Origin: Alcanivorax borkumensis SK2
GTDB lineage: Bacteria; Pseudomonadota; Gammaproteobacteria; Pseudomonadales; Alcanivoracaceae
Length of the DNA: 64,000 nt
Assembly: GCF_000009365.1 (NCBI RefSeq)
Contig: NC_008260.1
Span: 903,501 to 967,500, forward strand
Direction of reading: 5' to 3'
A program made the translations under genes and the position numbers. The notes beneath the pieces were generated by a model. That model saw nothing but the letters and a program-made list of their open reading frames with translations. It ran no database searches and was not told the origin of the DNA. Positions 35,533 to 44,338 of the stretch are shown here, in pieces; positions within the stretch are counted from its first letter, which is position 1; each line of letters starts with the position of its first letter.

Positions 35533-37332
35533 ATGAGTGACCTGAAACCGTTGGGCATTACTGATGTGGTGTTACGCGATGCGCACCAATCCCTGTTTGC
35601 CACCCGTATGCGTTTGGATGACATGTTGCCGATTGCCGCGGAACTGGATGACATTGGCTTCTGGTCGTTGGAATCCTGGGGTGGGGCGACCTTTGACGCC
35701 TGTATCCGTTATCTGGGTGAAGATCCTTGGCAACGTATCCGAGAATTGAAACAGGCCATGCCGAAAACGCCGCAGCAAATGTTGCTGCGCGGCCAAAACC
35801 TGCTGGGCTATCGCCACTACGCGGATGATGTGGTGGATACCTTTGTGGAGCGGGCAGCAGAAAACGGCGTGGACGTGTTTCGTGTGTTTGATGCCATGAA
35901 CGACATGCGCAACATTGAACGGGCCATCGCCGCCGTGGTGAAACAGGGCAAGCACGCCCAGGGCACCATCGCCTACACGGTCAGCCCGGTTCATACTTTG
36001 GATATGTGGGTGGAGCAGGGCAAAGTTATCGAACAGATGGGGGCCCACTCGGTTGCCATTAAAGACATGGCCGGGCTGTTGCGGCCTGCGGTGGCGTATG
36101 AACTGGTGACTCGCTTGAAAGCGGCCCTGAATATTCCCGTGCACATGCAGTCTCACGCCACCACTGGGCTGTCCACGGCCACGGCGTTGAAAGCGGCGGA
36201 GGCGGGTATCGATAACGTGGATACGGCCATTTCGTCCATGTCGATGACCTACGGCCACAGCCCTACAGAATCAGTGGTGGCCATGCTGGAAGGTACGGAC
36301 CGGGATACCGGATTGGATATCAAAAAGCTGACCCGTATTGCCGGGTATTTTCGTGAGGTGCGTAAAAAGTACGCCGCCTTCGAGGGTAGCTTGCGTGGAG
36401 TGGATGCACGCATCCTGGTGGCACAGGTGCCGGGCGGCATGCTGACCAACATGGAAAGCCAGCTGAAAGAGCAGGGCGCGGCGGACCGATTCGATGAAGT
36501 GCTGAAGGAAATTCCCGTCGTTCGCGAGGACCTGGGCTTTATTCCCCTGGTGACGCCTACTTCGCAAATCGTCGGCACCCAAGCAGTGCTTAATGTGCTT
36601 TCCGGCGAGCGCTACAAAGTCCTCAGCAAGGAAACCCGCGGCATTCTGCGTGGTGAATATGGCGCTGCTCCCGCGCCGTACAATGCCGAATTGCAGCAGC
36701 GAGCGTTGGATGGCGATGAGCCGGTCACCTGCCGCCCCGGTGACTTGCTCGACAACGAAATGGACAGCCTGCGTGACGAAGTGCTGTGCTTGGCAAAAGA
36801 CAAAGGCCTGACGCTGGAGGAAGGGCCGCGGTTAACCGATGACGTGCTCACCTACGCGCTGTTCCCGCAAATTGGCCAACGTTTTCTGGAAAACCGTGGC
36901 GATGCCTCGGCGTTTGAGGCGGCGCCCAATGAACGCGGTGCAAACACGTGTGATAGCGCTCAGGCTGAAGGCGTTTACACCGTGGAAGTGGATGGCCAGC
37001 AGTACACGGTAAAAGTGAACGAGGGCGGAGATGTCACCGGCCTGCGTGAAATGGGAGACCGGGCCGATCAAACGGCTACCGCCGCGCCCGCCGCAAACCC
37101 GGCCAACAGTGTGTCGGTGGCTGCGCCGTTAGCCGGAAATATTTTTCAGGTACTGGTAAAGCCTGGCGATCAGATCAGCGAAGGGCAAAAAATCATGGTG
37201 TTGGAAGCCATGAAAATGGAAACCGATGTGTCCAGTACCTGTGCCGGTGTGGTCAGCGAGGTTATTGTGAAAGAGGGCGATGCCGTGACTGTGGGGCAAG
37301 CCTTGCTCAGCGTGGAGCCTGCCCATGGATAA
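35533..37332 (+). CDS. oadA: Oxaloacetate decarboxylase alpha subunit (biotin carboxyltransferase)
   Basis: 599 residues. Carboxyltransferase TIM barrel first ([15 protein letters not shown] with the metal-binding Asp), the PYC-OADA helical region about 300-470, an Ala/Pro linker, and a biotinyl domain with E-A-M-K-M-E-T near the C-terminus (about 560). Transfers CO2 from oxaloacetate to biotin. Overlaps oadB by 8 bases. Confidence 0.96.
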   Translation: MSDLKPLGITDVVLRDAHQSLFATRMRLDDMLPIAAELDDIGFWSLESWGGATFDACIRYLGEDPWQRIRELKQAMPKTPQQMLLRGQNLLGYRHYADDVVDTFVERAAENGVDVFRVFDAMNDMRNIERAIAAVVKQGKHAQGTIAYTVSPVHTLDMWVEQGKVIEQMGAHSVAIKDMAGLLRPAVAYELVTRLKAALNIPVHMQSHATTGLSTATALKAAEAGIDNVDTAISSMSMTYGHSPTESVVAMLEGTDRDTGLDIKKLTRIAGYFREVRKKYAAFEGSLRGVDARILVAQVPGGMLTNMESQLKEQGAADRFDEVLKEIPVVREDLGFIPLVTPTSQIVGTQAVLNVLSGERYKVLSKETRGILRGEYGAAPAPYNAELQQRALDGDEPVTCRPGDLLDNEMDSLRDEVLCLAKDKGLTLEEGPRLTDDVLTYALFPQIGQRFLENRGDASAFEAAPNERGANTCDSAQAEGVYTVEVDGQQYTVKVNEGGDVTGLREMGDRADQTATAAPAANPANSVSVAAPLAGNIFQVLVKPGDQISEGQKIMVLEAMKMETDVSSTCAGVVSEVIVKEGDAVTVGQALLSVEPAHG

Positions 37333-38623
37333 GCTGCAAACCCTTTGGCACAGCACCGGGCTGTTTCACATGAGCGGCGGCCAGTTAGTCATGTTGCTGG
37401 TTTGTCTGGTGTTGTTGTGGTTGGCGATTCACAAGAAATTCGAGCCGCTACTGTTGTTGCCCATTGGTTTTGGTGGCCTGCTGGCGAATATTCCTCTGGC
37501 GGGCTTGGCGGAGTCTGCTATTAGCCAGGCGCTGCATTTTGGTCCAGCCGAGCTACTGGCCTCCATGGCGCAGGTGCTGGGCATGGAACCCGATGCTGGC
37601 CGTGAGGCGCTTTATACGGCGGCTCAATCGGCAGGTCCCTCAGTACAGGACCAGTTGCACCATCTGGCCGGCAACGCCAATTACGGTGACGGAATTCTGT
37701 ATTTAATTTATACCGTGGGCCTGACCACCGGGATCTTTCCGTTGTTGATCTTCATGGGCGTGGGAGCGATGACGGATTTCGGCCCGCTGCTGGCGAACCC
37801 ACGCACCCTGTTGCTGGGTGCTGCCGCGCAGTTCGGTATTTTCGCCGCCTTGATGGGGGCGTTGGCTCTGAATTTTCTAGGGTTGGAGTTTTCCCTATCG
37901 GATGCGGCGGCCATTGGCATTATCGGTGGCGCGGATGGCCCCACCTCGATCTATGTCACCACCAAACTGGCGCCACACTTACTCGGTGCCATTGCTGTAG
38001 CGGCATATTCCTACATGGCGCTGGTGCCGATTATTCAGCCTCCCATTATTCGTGCGCTGACGTCGGAAAAAGAACGCCAGATAAAAATGGAACAATTGCG
38101 TCCTGTCAGTCGAGTGGAAAAAATTCTGTTCCCTATTTTGCTGTTAGTGTTGGTGGCCCTCGTGCTTCCCGATGCCGCGCCGCTATTGGGCATGTTCTGC
38201 TTGGGTAACCTGATGAAGGAATCCGGTGTTGTGAACCGGTTAGTGGATACCACCAGTAACGCGCTGATTAATGTGGTCACCATCATGCTGGGGTTAGCCG
38301 TGGGCTCGAAACTCAGCGCCGACAAATTCCTGGTGATGGAAACCCTGGGCATTCTAGCCTTGGGCCTGGCGGCGTTCATGATTGGCACCGCAACCGGCGT
38401 GTTAATGGCCAAGCTGCTCAACCGCGTTAGTCGCCACCCGGTTAACCCCATCATTGGCGCTGCCGGTGTCTCCGCCGTGCCTATGGCGGCACGGGTGGCT
38501 AACAAGGTAGGGCTGGACGCCAACCCCCATAACTTCCTTCTGATGCACGCCATGGGCCCTAACGTGGCTGGAGTTATCGGCTCTGCTGTGGCCGCCGGCG
38601 TGCTGCTCAACTTTGCCGGCTGA
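37325..38623 (+). CDS. oadB: Oxaloacetate decarboxylase beta subunit (Na+ pump)
   Basis: 432 residues with about nine spans. Contains the pump motifs [20 protein letters not shown] with the coupling Asp (about residue 203) and [19 protein letters not shown] / [21 protein letters not shown] near the C-terminus. Decarboxylates carboxybiotin and exports Na+, in line with a marine lifestyle. Last gene of oadGAB. Confidence 0.96.
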   Translation: MDKLQTLWHSTGLFHMSGGQLVMLLVCLVLLWLAIHKKFEPLLLLPIGFGGLLANIPLAGLAESAISQALHFGPAELLASMAQVLGMEPDAGREALYTAAQSAGPSVQDQLHHLAGNANYGDGILYLIYTVGLTTGIFPLLIFMGVGAMTDFGPLLANPRTLLLGAAAQFGIFAALMGALALNFLGLEFSLSDAAAIGIIGGADGPTSIYVTTKLAPHLLGAIAVAAYSYMALVPIIQPPIIRALTSEKERQIKMEQLRPVSRVEKILFPILLLVLVALVLPDAAPLLGMFCLGNLMKESGVVNRLVDTTSNALINVVTIMLGLAVGSKLSADKFLVMETLGILALGLAAFMIGTATGVLMAKLLNRVSRHPVNPIIGAAGVSAVPMAARVANKVGLDANPHNFLLMHAMGPNVAGVIGSAVAAGVLLNFAG

Positions 38624-38737
38624 TCGATTTTCCCCGCGGTGGCCCCAGGGTCACGCGATCCTTTGCTGCCACGGGGAACCCGCAGAGTTATAGTACGTCG
38701 AAGACGCAATCCCCCGCCCTTCGATGGAGTTCTCCCG

Positions 38738-39736
38738 TTGCCGCTGACGCTACAAACGCTGACTGAAAAACTGTATCGGATCCGACATATCTGGGCGTTT
38801 ATCAGTTTTTCGTTGGGCCTGAGTAGTTATTTCCTAGTGGATCGCCAACCCTGGCTGGCGGCGGTACTCACCGGGCTGTTGGTGTTGAGCTGGCTATTAC
38901 TGCTTACCGAAGGAATCTGGCAGAACAAATTCATCGGAACCCGTTTTGATGGCTTGCCCCAGGGCATGCTCAAATTGTTATTGCAGGCAGTGCATCAAGA
39001 GGCATTCTTTTTCAGCTTGCCATTCGTGTTGCTGCAATGGTCCGGTGGCGCGGAATATATTTTCTTCACCACCCTGGTGGTCAGTGCGGCCTTGGCCAGT
39101 ATTATTGATCCGGTCTATTTTTGGCTGGCCCGGCATCGGGCGCTGTATTTCGGCTTCCACGCCTGGGCGTTGTTTGTGGCCCTGCTAGTGCTGTTGCCGC
39201 TAATCTTTCACTGGAGTACCGACTCGGCCCTGGCGTGGGCAGGCTGGCTCACCGCCCTGTTTGCCTTGCCCAGCTTCTGGCGGTTTGGCGGGCCACGAAA
39301 GTGGTTTCGCTGGCTGGGGCTGATACTGATCTCGTGCCTAATTGCGCTGGCCCCGCGCTGGCTAGCCCCGCTGGTGCCACCGCTAACGTTGTCTTTGCAG
39401 GAGCGCGCCGTCGCTTTGTCATTCAATCGCGCCGAGCGCAAGCCGCTGGTGAGTGGCGAAGTTTTTAGCGCAAACGAAGTGGCCGAAGGGCTGTATGCCT
39501 ACACCGCCATCAAGGCGCCATTGGGGCTCGGGCAGGAGGTGTACCACTACTGGTTCCGCAACGGCGAACAGGTGGACCGCATTCCATTGAAAGTCTCTGG
39601 CGGGCGGGAATCGGGCTTTCGCACCTGGTCCCACAAACGCCACATTCCTGTGCCGTCACAGGGGCACTGGCGGGTAGAAGTGCGTACCGGGGATAACCAG
39701 ATCATCGGCGTGATGCGGTTTACTATCACACCCTGA
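38738..39736 (+). CDS. DUF5924/DUF2914 membrane protein
   Basis: 332 residues from a TTG at 38738 with GGAG 8 bases upstream; the open frame reaches 38639 but the extra Arg/Pro-rich sequence does not look like protein start. Six or seven spans occupy about 15-215. The soluble C-terminus (about 225-332) ends in the DUF2914 pattern VYHYWFRNGEQVDRI…, FRTWSHKRHIPVPSQGHW and IIGVMRFTI. Function unknown. It follows oadB after about 110 bases. Confidence 0.75.
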   Translation: MPLTLQTLTEKLYRIRHIWAFISFSLGLSSYFLVDRQPWLAAVLTGLLVLSWLLLLTEGIWQNKFIGTRFDGLPQGMLKLLLQAVHQEAFFFSLPFVLLQWSGGAEYIFFTTLVVSAALASIIDPVYFWLARHRALYFGFHAWALFVALLVLLPLIFHWSTDSALAWAGWLTALFALPSFWRFGGPRKWFRWLGLILISCLIALAPRWLAPLVPPLTLSLQERAVALSFNRAERKPLVSGEVFSANEVAEGLYAYTAIKAPLGLGQEVYHYWFRNGEQVDRIPLKVSGGRESGFRTWSHKRHIPVPSQGHWRVEVRTGDNQIIGVMRFTITP

Positions 39737-40199
39737 TTCCTGCGGCTCCCCAGTCGCCCCTTCGCCCCCAAGCCCCTCAACACCCCAACCCGCGTTGGCG
39801 CCTTGCTCGCAAGGCGAAGAGGCTGACGTCACTGCCGTGCCTTCGCGAGCCTCTGCCTTTTCGGACGCTAGGCCCAGGGTTTTTCAGACCCTTTTGGGCC
39901 GAAGCCCTCCAAACCGCTATCCCGACTATGCCGTGCTCAACAGAACCCGCCATATCTTTGTAGGATATGGCTTACAGAAAAAGCTAAGCGGTTGATATAG
40001 AGTGGTTTTTGGAACTGGGGAGTATCGGGGAAAGTCAGAAAATAGGCCGCTTCTTCGCGTTTTGCCAGACGAGATGGATTCTTTTTTTCACGGTAAGAAT
40101 CTGACGGCCTTGCGAATTTCTGTGTTTCCCCCGAAAGCCATAAAGAATTATGTCGAAAAAAGATAGGTCGAATCGTTCGACTGAATACGCTGTTATGGC
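39737..40199. other. Gap before the cassette array
   Basis: About 460 bases with no gene. It holds a perfect 8-base stem GCCATATC / GATATGGC at 39949-39971. No integrase gene or recognisable attI site was found here. Confidence 0.5.
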
Positions 40200-40206
40200 G
40201 TTAGGA
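40200..40206 (+). repeat. Unpaired integron core site (GTTAGGA) at the start of the cassette array
   Basis: GTTAGGA fits the GTTRRRY recombination core except at its last base and lies just before the first cassette gene. No matching RYYYAAC half is seen upstream, so it is either an attI-type junction or the surviving half of an attC whose other half was lost. Confidence 0.55.
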
Positions 40207-40213
40207 GTGATAC

Positions 40214-40756
40214 GTGAGTAGCAGCTCAATAAGTAGAAGAATGGAATCTTGTATTGAGGCTTTGATGGAAAAGGACTTTGAAGCAGCGCTAGTTCACTAT
40301 TTTCCGGCTCTAGACAAGACTGCAAAAAAACGACGACCTGCTGCGAAAGTCGGTGAGCGAATTAGGGCTTTTCTTGATGACGAGCTTGAAATCATTAGCG
40401 ATATAGCTACAAAAAATATATTTATAGTCAACTGTAACGGGGTGTCGTTTCCAGAAGCTATATACAAATTTGGTCGGACTTCGATAGCTCACGAGGGCGA
40501 GCTAGACCCTCGTCTAAACTTTAACAATAACTCCGGCATGGAGATAGGTGATACCTGGAACCTACCGCCATCCTTTATTACGGGGCTTTCAATTGCGGTG
40601 ATATTGGCCCCAGAAAATACTGCTGAGCGTTTCCAAAAAGACTACGAAGTAGCTATTCACGAGGAAAGGTTTAGCGTTAATGCTCTTTGGGGGCAGCGAC
40701 AGCTAATCAGAGATAAAATGGAAGCAAGATATGGTCGTGCAATATTTTCCACATAG
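40214..40756 (+). CDS. Integron cassette protein, unknown
   Basis: 180 residues from a GTG with GGAG 7 bases upstream. No signal peptide or membrane span. Starts with a helical region (RRMESCIEALMEKDFEAALVHYFPALDKTAKKR) followed by mixed alpha/beta sequence. I do not recognise a family. The gene is more AT-rich than its neighbours and ends directly at an attC site, so it is a mobile cassette with imported codon use. Confidence 0.75.
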   Translation: MSSSSISRRMESCIEALMEKDFEAALVHYFPALDKTAKKRRPAAKVGERIRAFLDDELEIISDIATKNIFIVNCNGVSFPEAIYKFGRTSIAHEGELDPRLNFNNNSGMEIGDTWNLPPSFITGLSIAVILAPENTAERFQKDYEVAIHEERFSVNALWGQRQLIRDKMEARYGRAIFST

Positions 40757-40840
40757 CCATAACAATCGCAGGCAATCCGACGCCTTTTTCATTCCGCCTC
40801 CGGCTCCATTACAAAGCCGCGGTTGCTGCGGGCGTTAGCA
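40757..40840 (+). repeat. attC site 1
   Basis: 84 bases from CCATAAC to GTTAGCA. Left arm CCATAACAATCGCAGGCAA pairs imperfectly with right arm TTGCTGCGGGCGTTAGCA, with the extra unpaired G expected of L''. Starts at the first base after the upstream gene's stop codon, as in typical cassettes. Confidence 0.85.
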
Positions 40841-40856
40841 CTCAAAAGGGGAAGTT

Positions 40857-41390
40857 ATGAGCAAGGGGAAAGTAGCTTTAGGTATTGCATTGGGGCTGTT
40901 TGCTATCTACGTGGTGGCTGCGCCTTTCATTACCGTGTATCAAATGAAATCTGCCGCAGAAAACTATGATGGGGAGGCCCTTTCCGAACACATTGAGTTC
41001 CCTAGTGTTCGTCAGAGCCTAAAGGACCAGATGAATGTTATGTTCGCGAAGCAGATGACGGAAGACGAGGAAATGAAAGACAACCCGTTTGCGGTGTTGG
41101 GAGCGGCGTTTGCGGGAGTGATGGTCGACAAAATGGTGGATGCCTATGTCACTCCGGCAGGCATCACTCAGCTAATGGCAGGCGAGAAGCCCCAGCCGGG
41201 AGCGGGACAAGGTGACGACAGTACTGGCAGCGCGGAACGCAACCCATGGGAGGATGCTTCTATGTCGTACGAATCTTTCGATAAATTTGTTGTAAAGGCC
41301 AAAGGCGCGGACGGTGGAGATGGAAAGTTTGTCCTTCGCCGACAAGGCATTGGCTGGAAACTCACAGAGATCATCATTCCATTGGAATGA
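40857..41390 (+). CDS. DUF2939-type cassette protein
   Basis: 177 residues. One N-terminal membrane helix (about 6-27), then the DUF2939 pattern: SAAENYDGEALSEHIEFPSVRQSLKDQ (about 32-58, here given in part), a region ending VDAYVTPAGITQLMAG, an acidic linker, and SYESFDKFVVKAK…FVLRRQGIGWKLTEIIIP. Looks like a membrane-tethered periplasmic protein. Function unknown; the family is widespread in proteobacteria. GGGGAAG lies before the ATG. Second cassette of the array. Confidence 0.8.
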   Translation: MSKGKVALGIALGLFAIYVVAAPFITVYQMKSAAENYDGEALSEHIEFPSVRQSLKDQMNVMFAKQMTEDEEMKDNPFAVLGAAFAGVMVDKMVDAYVTPAGITQLMAGEKPQPGAGQGDDSTGSAERNPWEDASMSYESFDKFVVKAKGADGGDGKFVLRRQGIGWKLTEIIIPLE

Positions 41391-41391
41391 G

Positions 41392-41464
41392 TGCTAACAA
41401 GTGCATGCCAGTTGGACTGGCTTTCCGCTGCGCTCCAAATCAGCCACAAATGCGGGCGTTAGCT
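41392..41464 (+). repeat. attC site 2
   Basis: 73 bases from TGCTAAC to GTTAGCT, with the outer arms exactly complementary over GCTAAC / GTTAGC and inner imperfect pairing. Follows the second cassette stop by 1 base. Confidence 0.88.
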
Positions 41465-41480
41465 TCTTTCGAGGGATTTC

Positions 41481-42296
41481 ATGATCCTATACAAGTACAT
41501 GTCATTCGGTGCCGCGCGCAAGGTTATAGAAACCTTGTCACTAGGATTTTCATGCCTTGAAGACTTGAATGACCCTTTTGAATGCACAGCCTTTGGTTTT
41601 AAAGACAATGATGAGGCTGCTGTAAGCGCGAAAATTGCCACGGGTGCTTGTAGAAACCGTTTCTCAAAAAAATACGGTGTCTTATCTTTGACTCGTCAAC
41701 CTTTAAATGCGCTTATGTGGTCACATTATGGTGATTCTCACCAAGGGGTAGTTCTTGGTTTTGATTGTGATGCGGCCGGGTTTTCAGATCTGCAAAGCAA
41801 CGTAATTCCAAGCCAGTATGGAGAGATGATCTACTCAGCTACGAAGCCGCATAAGGATCTGGCTGTAATTAGCGAGCATGAGCTAATGGATATAGGTGGC
41901 AGCCTTCGCTTTGATTCAAGTGCGTTCAATCTAATGAAGAGAGCTTTTCTATATAAATCTCTTGAGTGGGCATACGAAGAAGAAGTCCGTGTCGTTAAAA
42001 ATATAGAAAATCTTCCCTTCAGTTACCATACCGGTGGTGGGCGTTACAGGGAATGGAATAAGGTGACGGTATTTGGCCGACCTTTATACTGCTTCTCAGT
42101 GCCAGGGATCTCGCTTAAAGAAATTTATTTGGGTAGGCATATATATAGAAATGTTACCAAGAGAGCCTCTGTTACCGATGAAGAATTGAGAGGTGTGCTT
42201 CAGTCCTGGGGGAGAAAAGATATCAAGATGATGCAATGTGAACCAGATGTTAACTCCTGGAGCCTCGTTGCAAAACCATCTATCAATAAAAGCTAA
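41481..42296 (+). CDS. DUF2971-type cassette protein
   Basis: 271 residues. Begins LYKYMSFGAARKVIETLSLGFS, then LNDPFE (about 28-36), MWSHYGDSHQGVVLGFD (about 73-90) and YKSLEWAYEEEVRVV (about 153-168), all typical of DUF2971. The function is not established; members are frequent in cassette arrays, islands and near defence genes. AT-rich compared with flanks. The stop codon TAA is inside the attC left core. Confidence 0.85.
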   Translation: MILYKYMSFGAARKVIETLSLGFSCLEDLNDPFECTAFGFKDNDEAAVSAKIATGACRNRFSKKYGVLSLTRQPLNALMWSHYGDSHQGVVLGFDCDAAGFSDLQSNVIPSQYGEMIYSATKPHKDLAVISEHELMDIGGSLRFDSSAFNLMKRAFLYKSLEWAYEEEVRVVKNIENLPFSYHTGGGRYREWNKVTVFGRPLYCFSVPGISLKEIYLGRHIYRNVTKRASVTDEELRGVLQSWGRKDIKMMQCEPDVNSWSLVAKPSINKS

Positions 42297-42360
42297 CTAG
42301 TGGATGTTGCCGGACGTTCCTACGCTGCGCTCCGGCACGCCGCAAAGCCAGGCGTTAAAT
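42291..42360 (+). repeat. attC site 3
   Basis: 70 bases from AGCTAAC to GTTAAAT; arms GCCGGACG.. / ..GCAAAGCCAGGC flank a palindromic middle around TCCTACGCTGCGCTCCGG. Last attC of the array. Confidence 0.85.
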
Positions 42361-42664
42361 AAGCGCAGGAAGAAATTGAAATCGAGTTATTGGGCTATAC
42401 GGATGAGTTACTGCAGGTCGATAACCCGCAAAGCCCCCGAAGTCACGATATCTAGCTTCGCTATCTGAGCTGAGGGCTATAGCGCATTTTCTATTGGCTT
42501 TTGCCGACGAGATTGAAATCGAAGGGAACCAATTTGGACACGAGCATTTCGAATTCGGTCCCAGGATAACCCAGTGTTGGTTGTTTTAAGTCCTGATACC
42601 GCGTGGGGAGCACCGCTAACAGCTGAAAGCCACCTTTTCTGTCAGTGCGTTCCTGCGCCAAACC
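42361..42664. other. Truncated segment after the last attC
   Basis: About 300 bases with no start-to-stop gene. The first 31 codons (…EEIEIELLGYTDELLQVD…) read open straight from the attC edge and then stop, so this may be the rest of a further cassette or its junction with the chromosome. No further attC is seen. Confidence 0.45.
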
Positions 42665-43819
42665 CTAAAACCGTTCCTTTCCCAGTGGCATCAACAGCAC
42701 CGCTGCGCCTATCAACGCCACTGCTGCGCCGATCAACCCGGGCGAAAAACTCCCTCTGCTTTCCAGTAACCATGCCGTGACTACTGGCCCCAGTATCTGC
42801 CCGACCCCATAGCAGGCGGTTAATGCGCCTAGGGCGGCGCTGGCGGCGTGGGGGGCCAGTTGGCGGGCGCAGTACATGCTTAGGGCGACCACGGCGGTAA
42901 AGGTGCCGCCTACCAGCAGGCCACTGGTGACCAGCCCGGCCAGACCGGGGAGCCAGGCGGGAGCACTCACGCCTACGGCCTGCACTACCAGCGCCATCAT
43001 CAAGGCATTGCGCTCGCTTGTGTGGCTGGCCAGTTTGCCCCACAGCAGGTTGGCGGGAACGGCAGCCAGGCCCACGGCAAGCCAAGTATAGAAGGCGGCG
43101 CTGTCCAGCCCAGGCAGTTGTTGTTTGGCGATCACCGGCAGGTAGGTGGTGCTGGTGATGTAGCCGAACCCGGCGAGAGAATAACTGGCAATAAGGAAGC
43201 CCAGAGCTTTGCGGTTTACCGGTACCCGGGTATGGGCATGTTCACTGGCGTGGGGCAGGGCGGGAATCACACGCAGAAACGCCATGAAGACAAGTGCCAG
43301 CGCGCCGCAGGAAAACCACATAAAGGGATAGCGGCCTTGCAGGAACTCAACCAATGCTACGGTGAGGGCGGCGATGCTGATGCCCAAGCCAATGCCGGCG
43401 TAATGGATATTGCCTAACCGGGCGCGCAGGTGATTGGGCAAGGCGCCAAGCACCAGGGCAGAGCCGTTGACCATGATGATGGCGCTGGCGATGCCGGCCA
43501 AGAAGCGGTTGATTGCCCAAGGAAGAAACGTCTCGCTGAGACCCATCAATAGGCTGCTAACCACACTCACCCACAGTGCGACCCAGAAGGCGCTACGTGC
43601 CCGGTGAGAGGGGACGGCCATGGCAAGCATGGCACCCAGCAGGTAACCGCCGTAGTTCACCGCCGCTAGATAGCCGCCACTCACCGCCGTTAGCGCTGTG
43701 TCAGCAATCATGCCGGGCAGGGCAGGGGTAAAGAGAAAGCGGCCAATGCCCAGGGCAATGACCAAACTGAGGGCGCCGGCCAGGGCAATGCGCAGGGCGT
43801 CGTTGTCGTGTTGGGCCAT
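42665..43819 (-). CDS. YbfB/YjiJ-type MFS transporter
   Basis: 384 residues with about 12 spans; N-terminus LVIALGIGRFLFTPALPGM (about 19-37) is the YbfB/YjiJ signature, and LWGKLASHTSERNALM lies in the loop between helices 8 and 9. Substrate unknown. It is divergent from the nitrate operon and 519 bases away. Confidence 0.85.
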   Translation of the reverse strand: MAQHDNDALRIALAGALSLVIALGIGRFLFTPALPGMIADTALTAVSGGYLAAVNYGGYLLGAMLAMAVPSHRARSAFWVALWVSVVSSLLMGLSETFLPWAINRFLAGIASAIIMVNGSALVLGALPNHLRARLGNIHYAGIGLGISIAALTVALVEFLQGRYPFMWFSCGALALVFMAFLRVIPALPHASEHAHTRVPVNRKALGFLIASYSLAGFGYITSTTYLPVIAKQQLPGLDSAAFYTWLAVGLAAVPANLLWGKLASHTSERNALMMALVVQAVGVSAPAWLPGLAGLVTSGLLVGGTFTAVVALSMYCARQLAPHAASAALGALTACYGVGQILGPVVTAWLLESRGSFSPGLIGAAVALIGAAVLLMPLGKERF

Positions 43820-43968
43820 AAGGGCTCGGTCTAAATTAATGATGGATGGCTGCGGTCATGTGCCGGGCAGCCTAGCAGGTCGGCGCTTGTTGCTCTGCAC
43901 CTTTCAGATGATGTTCATTATTTCTCTCAGTGATAATGGGCCTTTGGTCGCAAGCGGTGCGCATTTTT

Positions 43969-43985
43969 TTCACCATACTGGCGCA
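43969..43985 (+). promoter_or_regulatory. NtrC-like enhancer site
   Basis: TTCACC-ATACT-GGCGCA fits the NtrC consensus TGCACC-N5-GGTGCA at 10 of 12 positions with exact spacing, about 185 bases upstream of the sigma-54 promoter, the usual range for NtrC. Confidence 0.55.
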
Positions 43986-44152
43986 AAAGCGGGTTTTGTG
44001 GGGGGTGATCGGCTATGCAGCACAACAGTGATGCATTTTGGTGAGAACGAAATGATTCACAATAGTGCTGTTTGTGCAATTTATGGGCGTGGCCATCGTT
44101 TCTGTAGACAGCATTAATCGTTAAGTTATTGAAAGTATTGTGTTTTCAAAGT

Positions 44153-44167
44153 TGGCACAGCAATTGC
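44153..44167 (+). promoter_or_regulatory. Sigma-54 promoter of the nitrate operon
   Basis: TGGCAC-AGCAA-TTGC is an exact match to the -24/-12 consensus TGGCAC-N5-TTGC with GG and GC 10 bases apart. Transcription should start near 44179, leaving a 160-base leader before nasF. Confidence 0.85.
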
Positions 44168-44180
44168 CTTAGTGGGTACA

Positions 44181-44302
44181 TCACAGCAACAGTGTTGTGA
44201 CCCAAATACTTCTTCGTGATCAATGGCGATCACGATCAGATTCGAGCAAAGGCGCTCATGGCATCCGGTCAACGATGACAGGATTCTCTGAGCGCTTTTT
44301 TT
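44181..44302 (+). promoter_or_regulatory. Nitrate-responsive leader RNA: tandem hairpins and attenuator terminator (ANTAR target)
   Basis: Hairpin P1 (44181-44200): stem TCACAGC / GTTGTGA, loop AACAGT. Hairpin P2 (44215-44234): perfect stem CGTGATC / GATCACG, six-base loop AATGGC with the A1 and G4 that ANTAR proteins recognise; P1 has A1 but A at position 4. Then a terminator: GCGCTCA (44252) / TGAGCGC (44289) with an inner ATCC / GGAT pair, followed by seven T (44296-44302). The layout matches NasR/NasT antitermination leaders; nasT and nasS are encoded at the end of this cluster. Confidence 0.82.
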
Positions 44303-44338
44303 ATGCCAGCGCGATAGCAGGCAAATGAGGGAAGACGG

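Noticed and set aside
35250..35540. 96-codon ORF overlapping oadG
   Set aside because: Out-of-frame shadow of oadG, which has the correct helix, tail and ribosome site.
39949..39971. 8-base perfect hairpin near the cassette array, considered as an attC or attI piece
   Set aside because: It lacks RYYYAAC and GTTRRRY cores.
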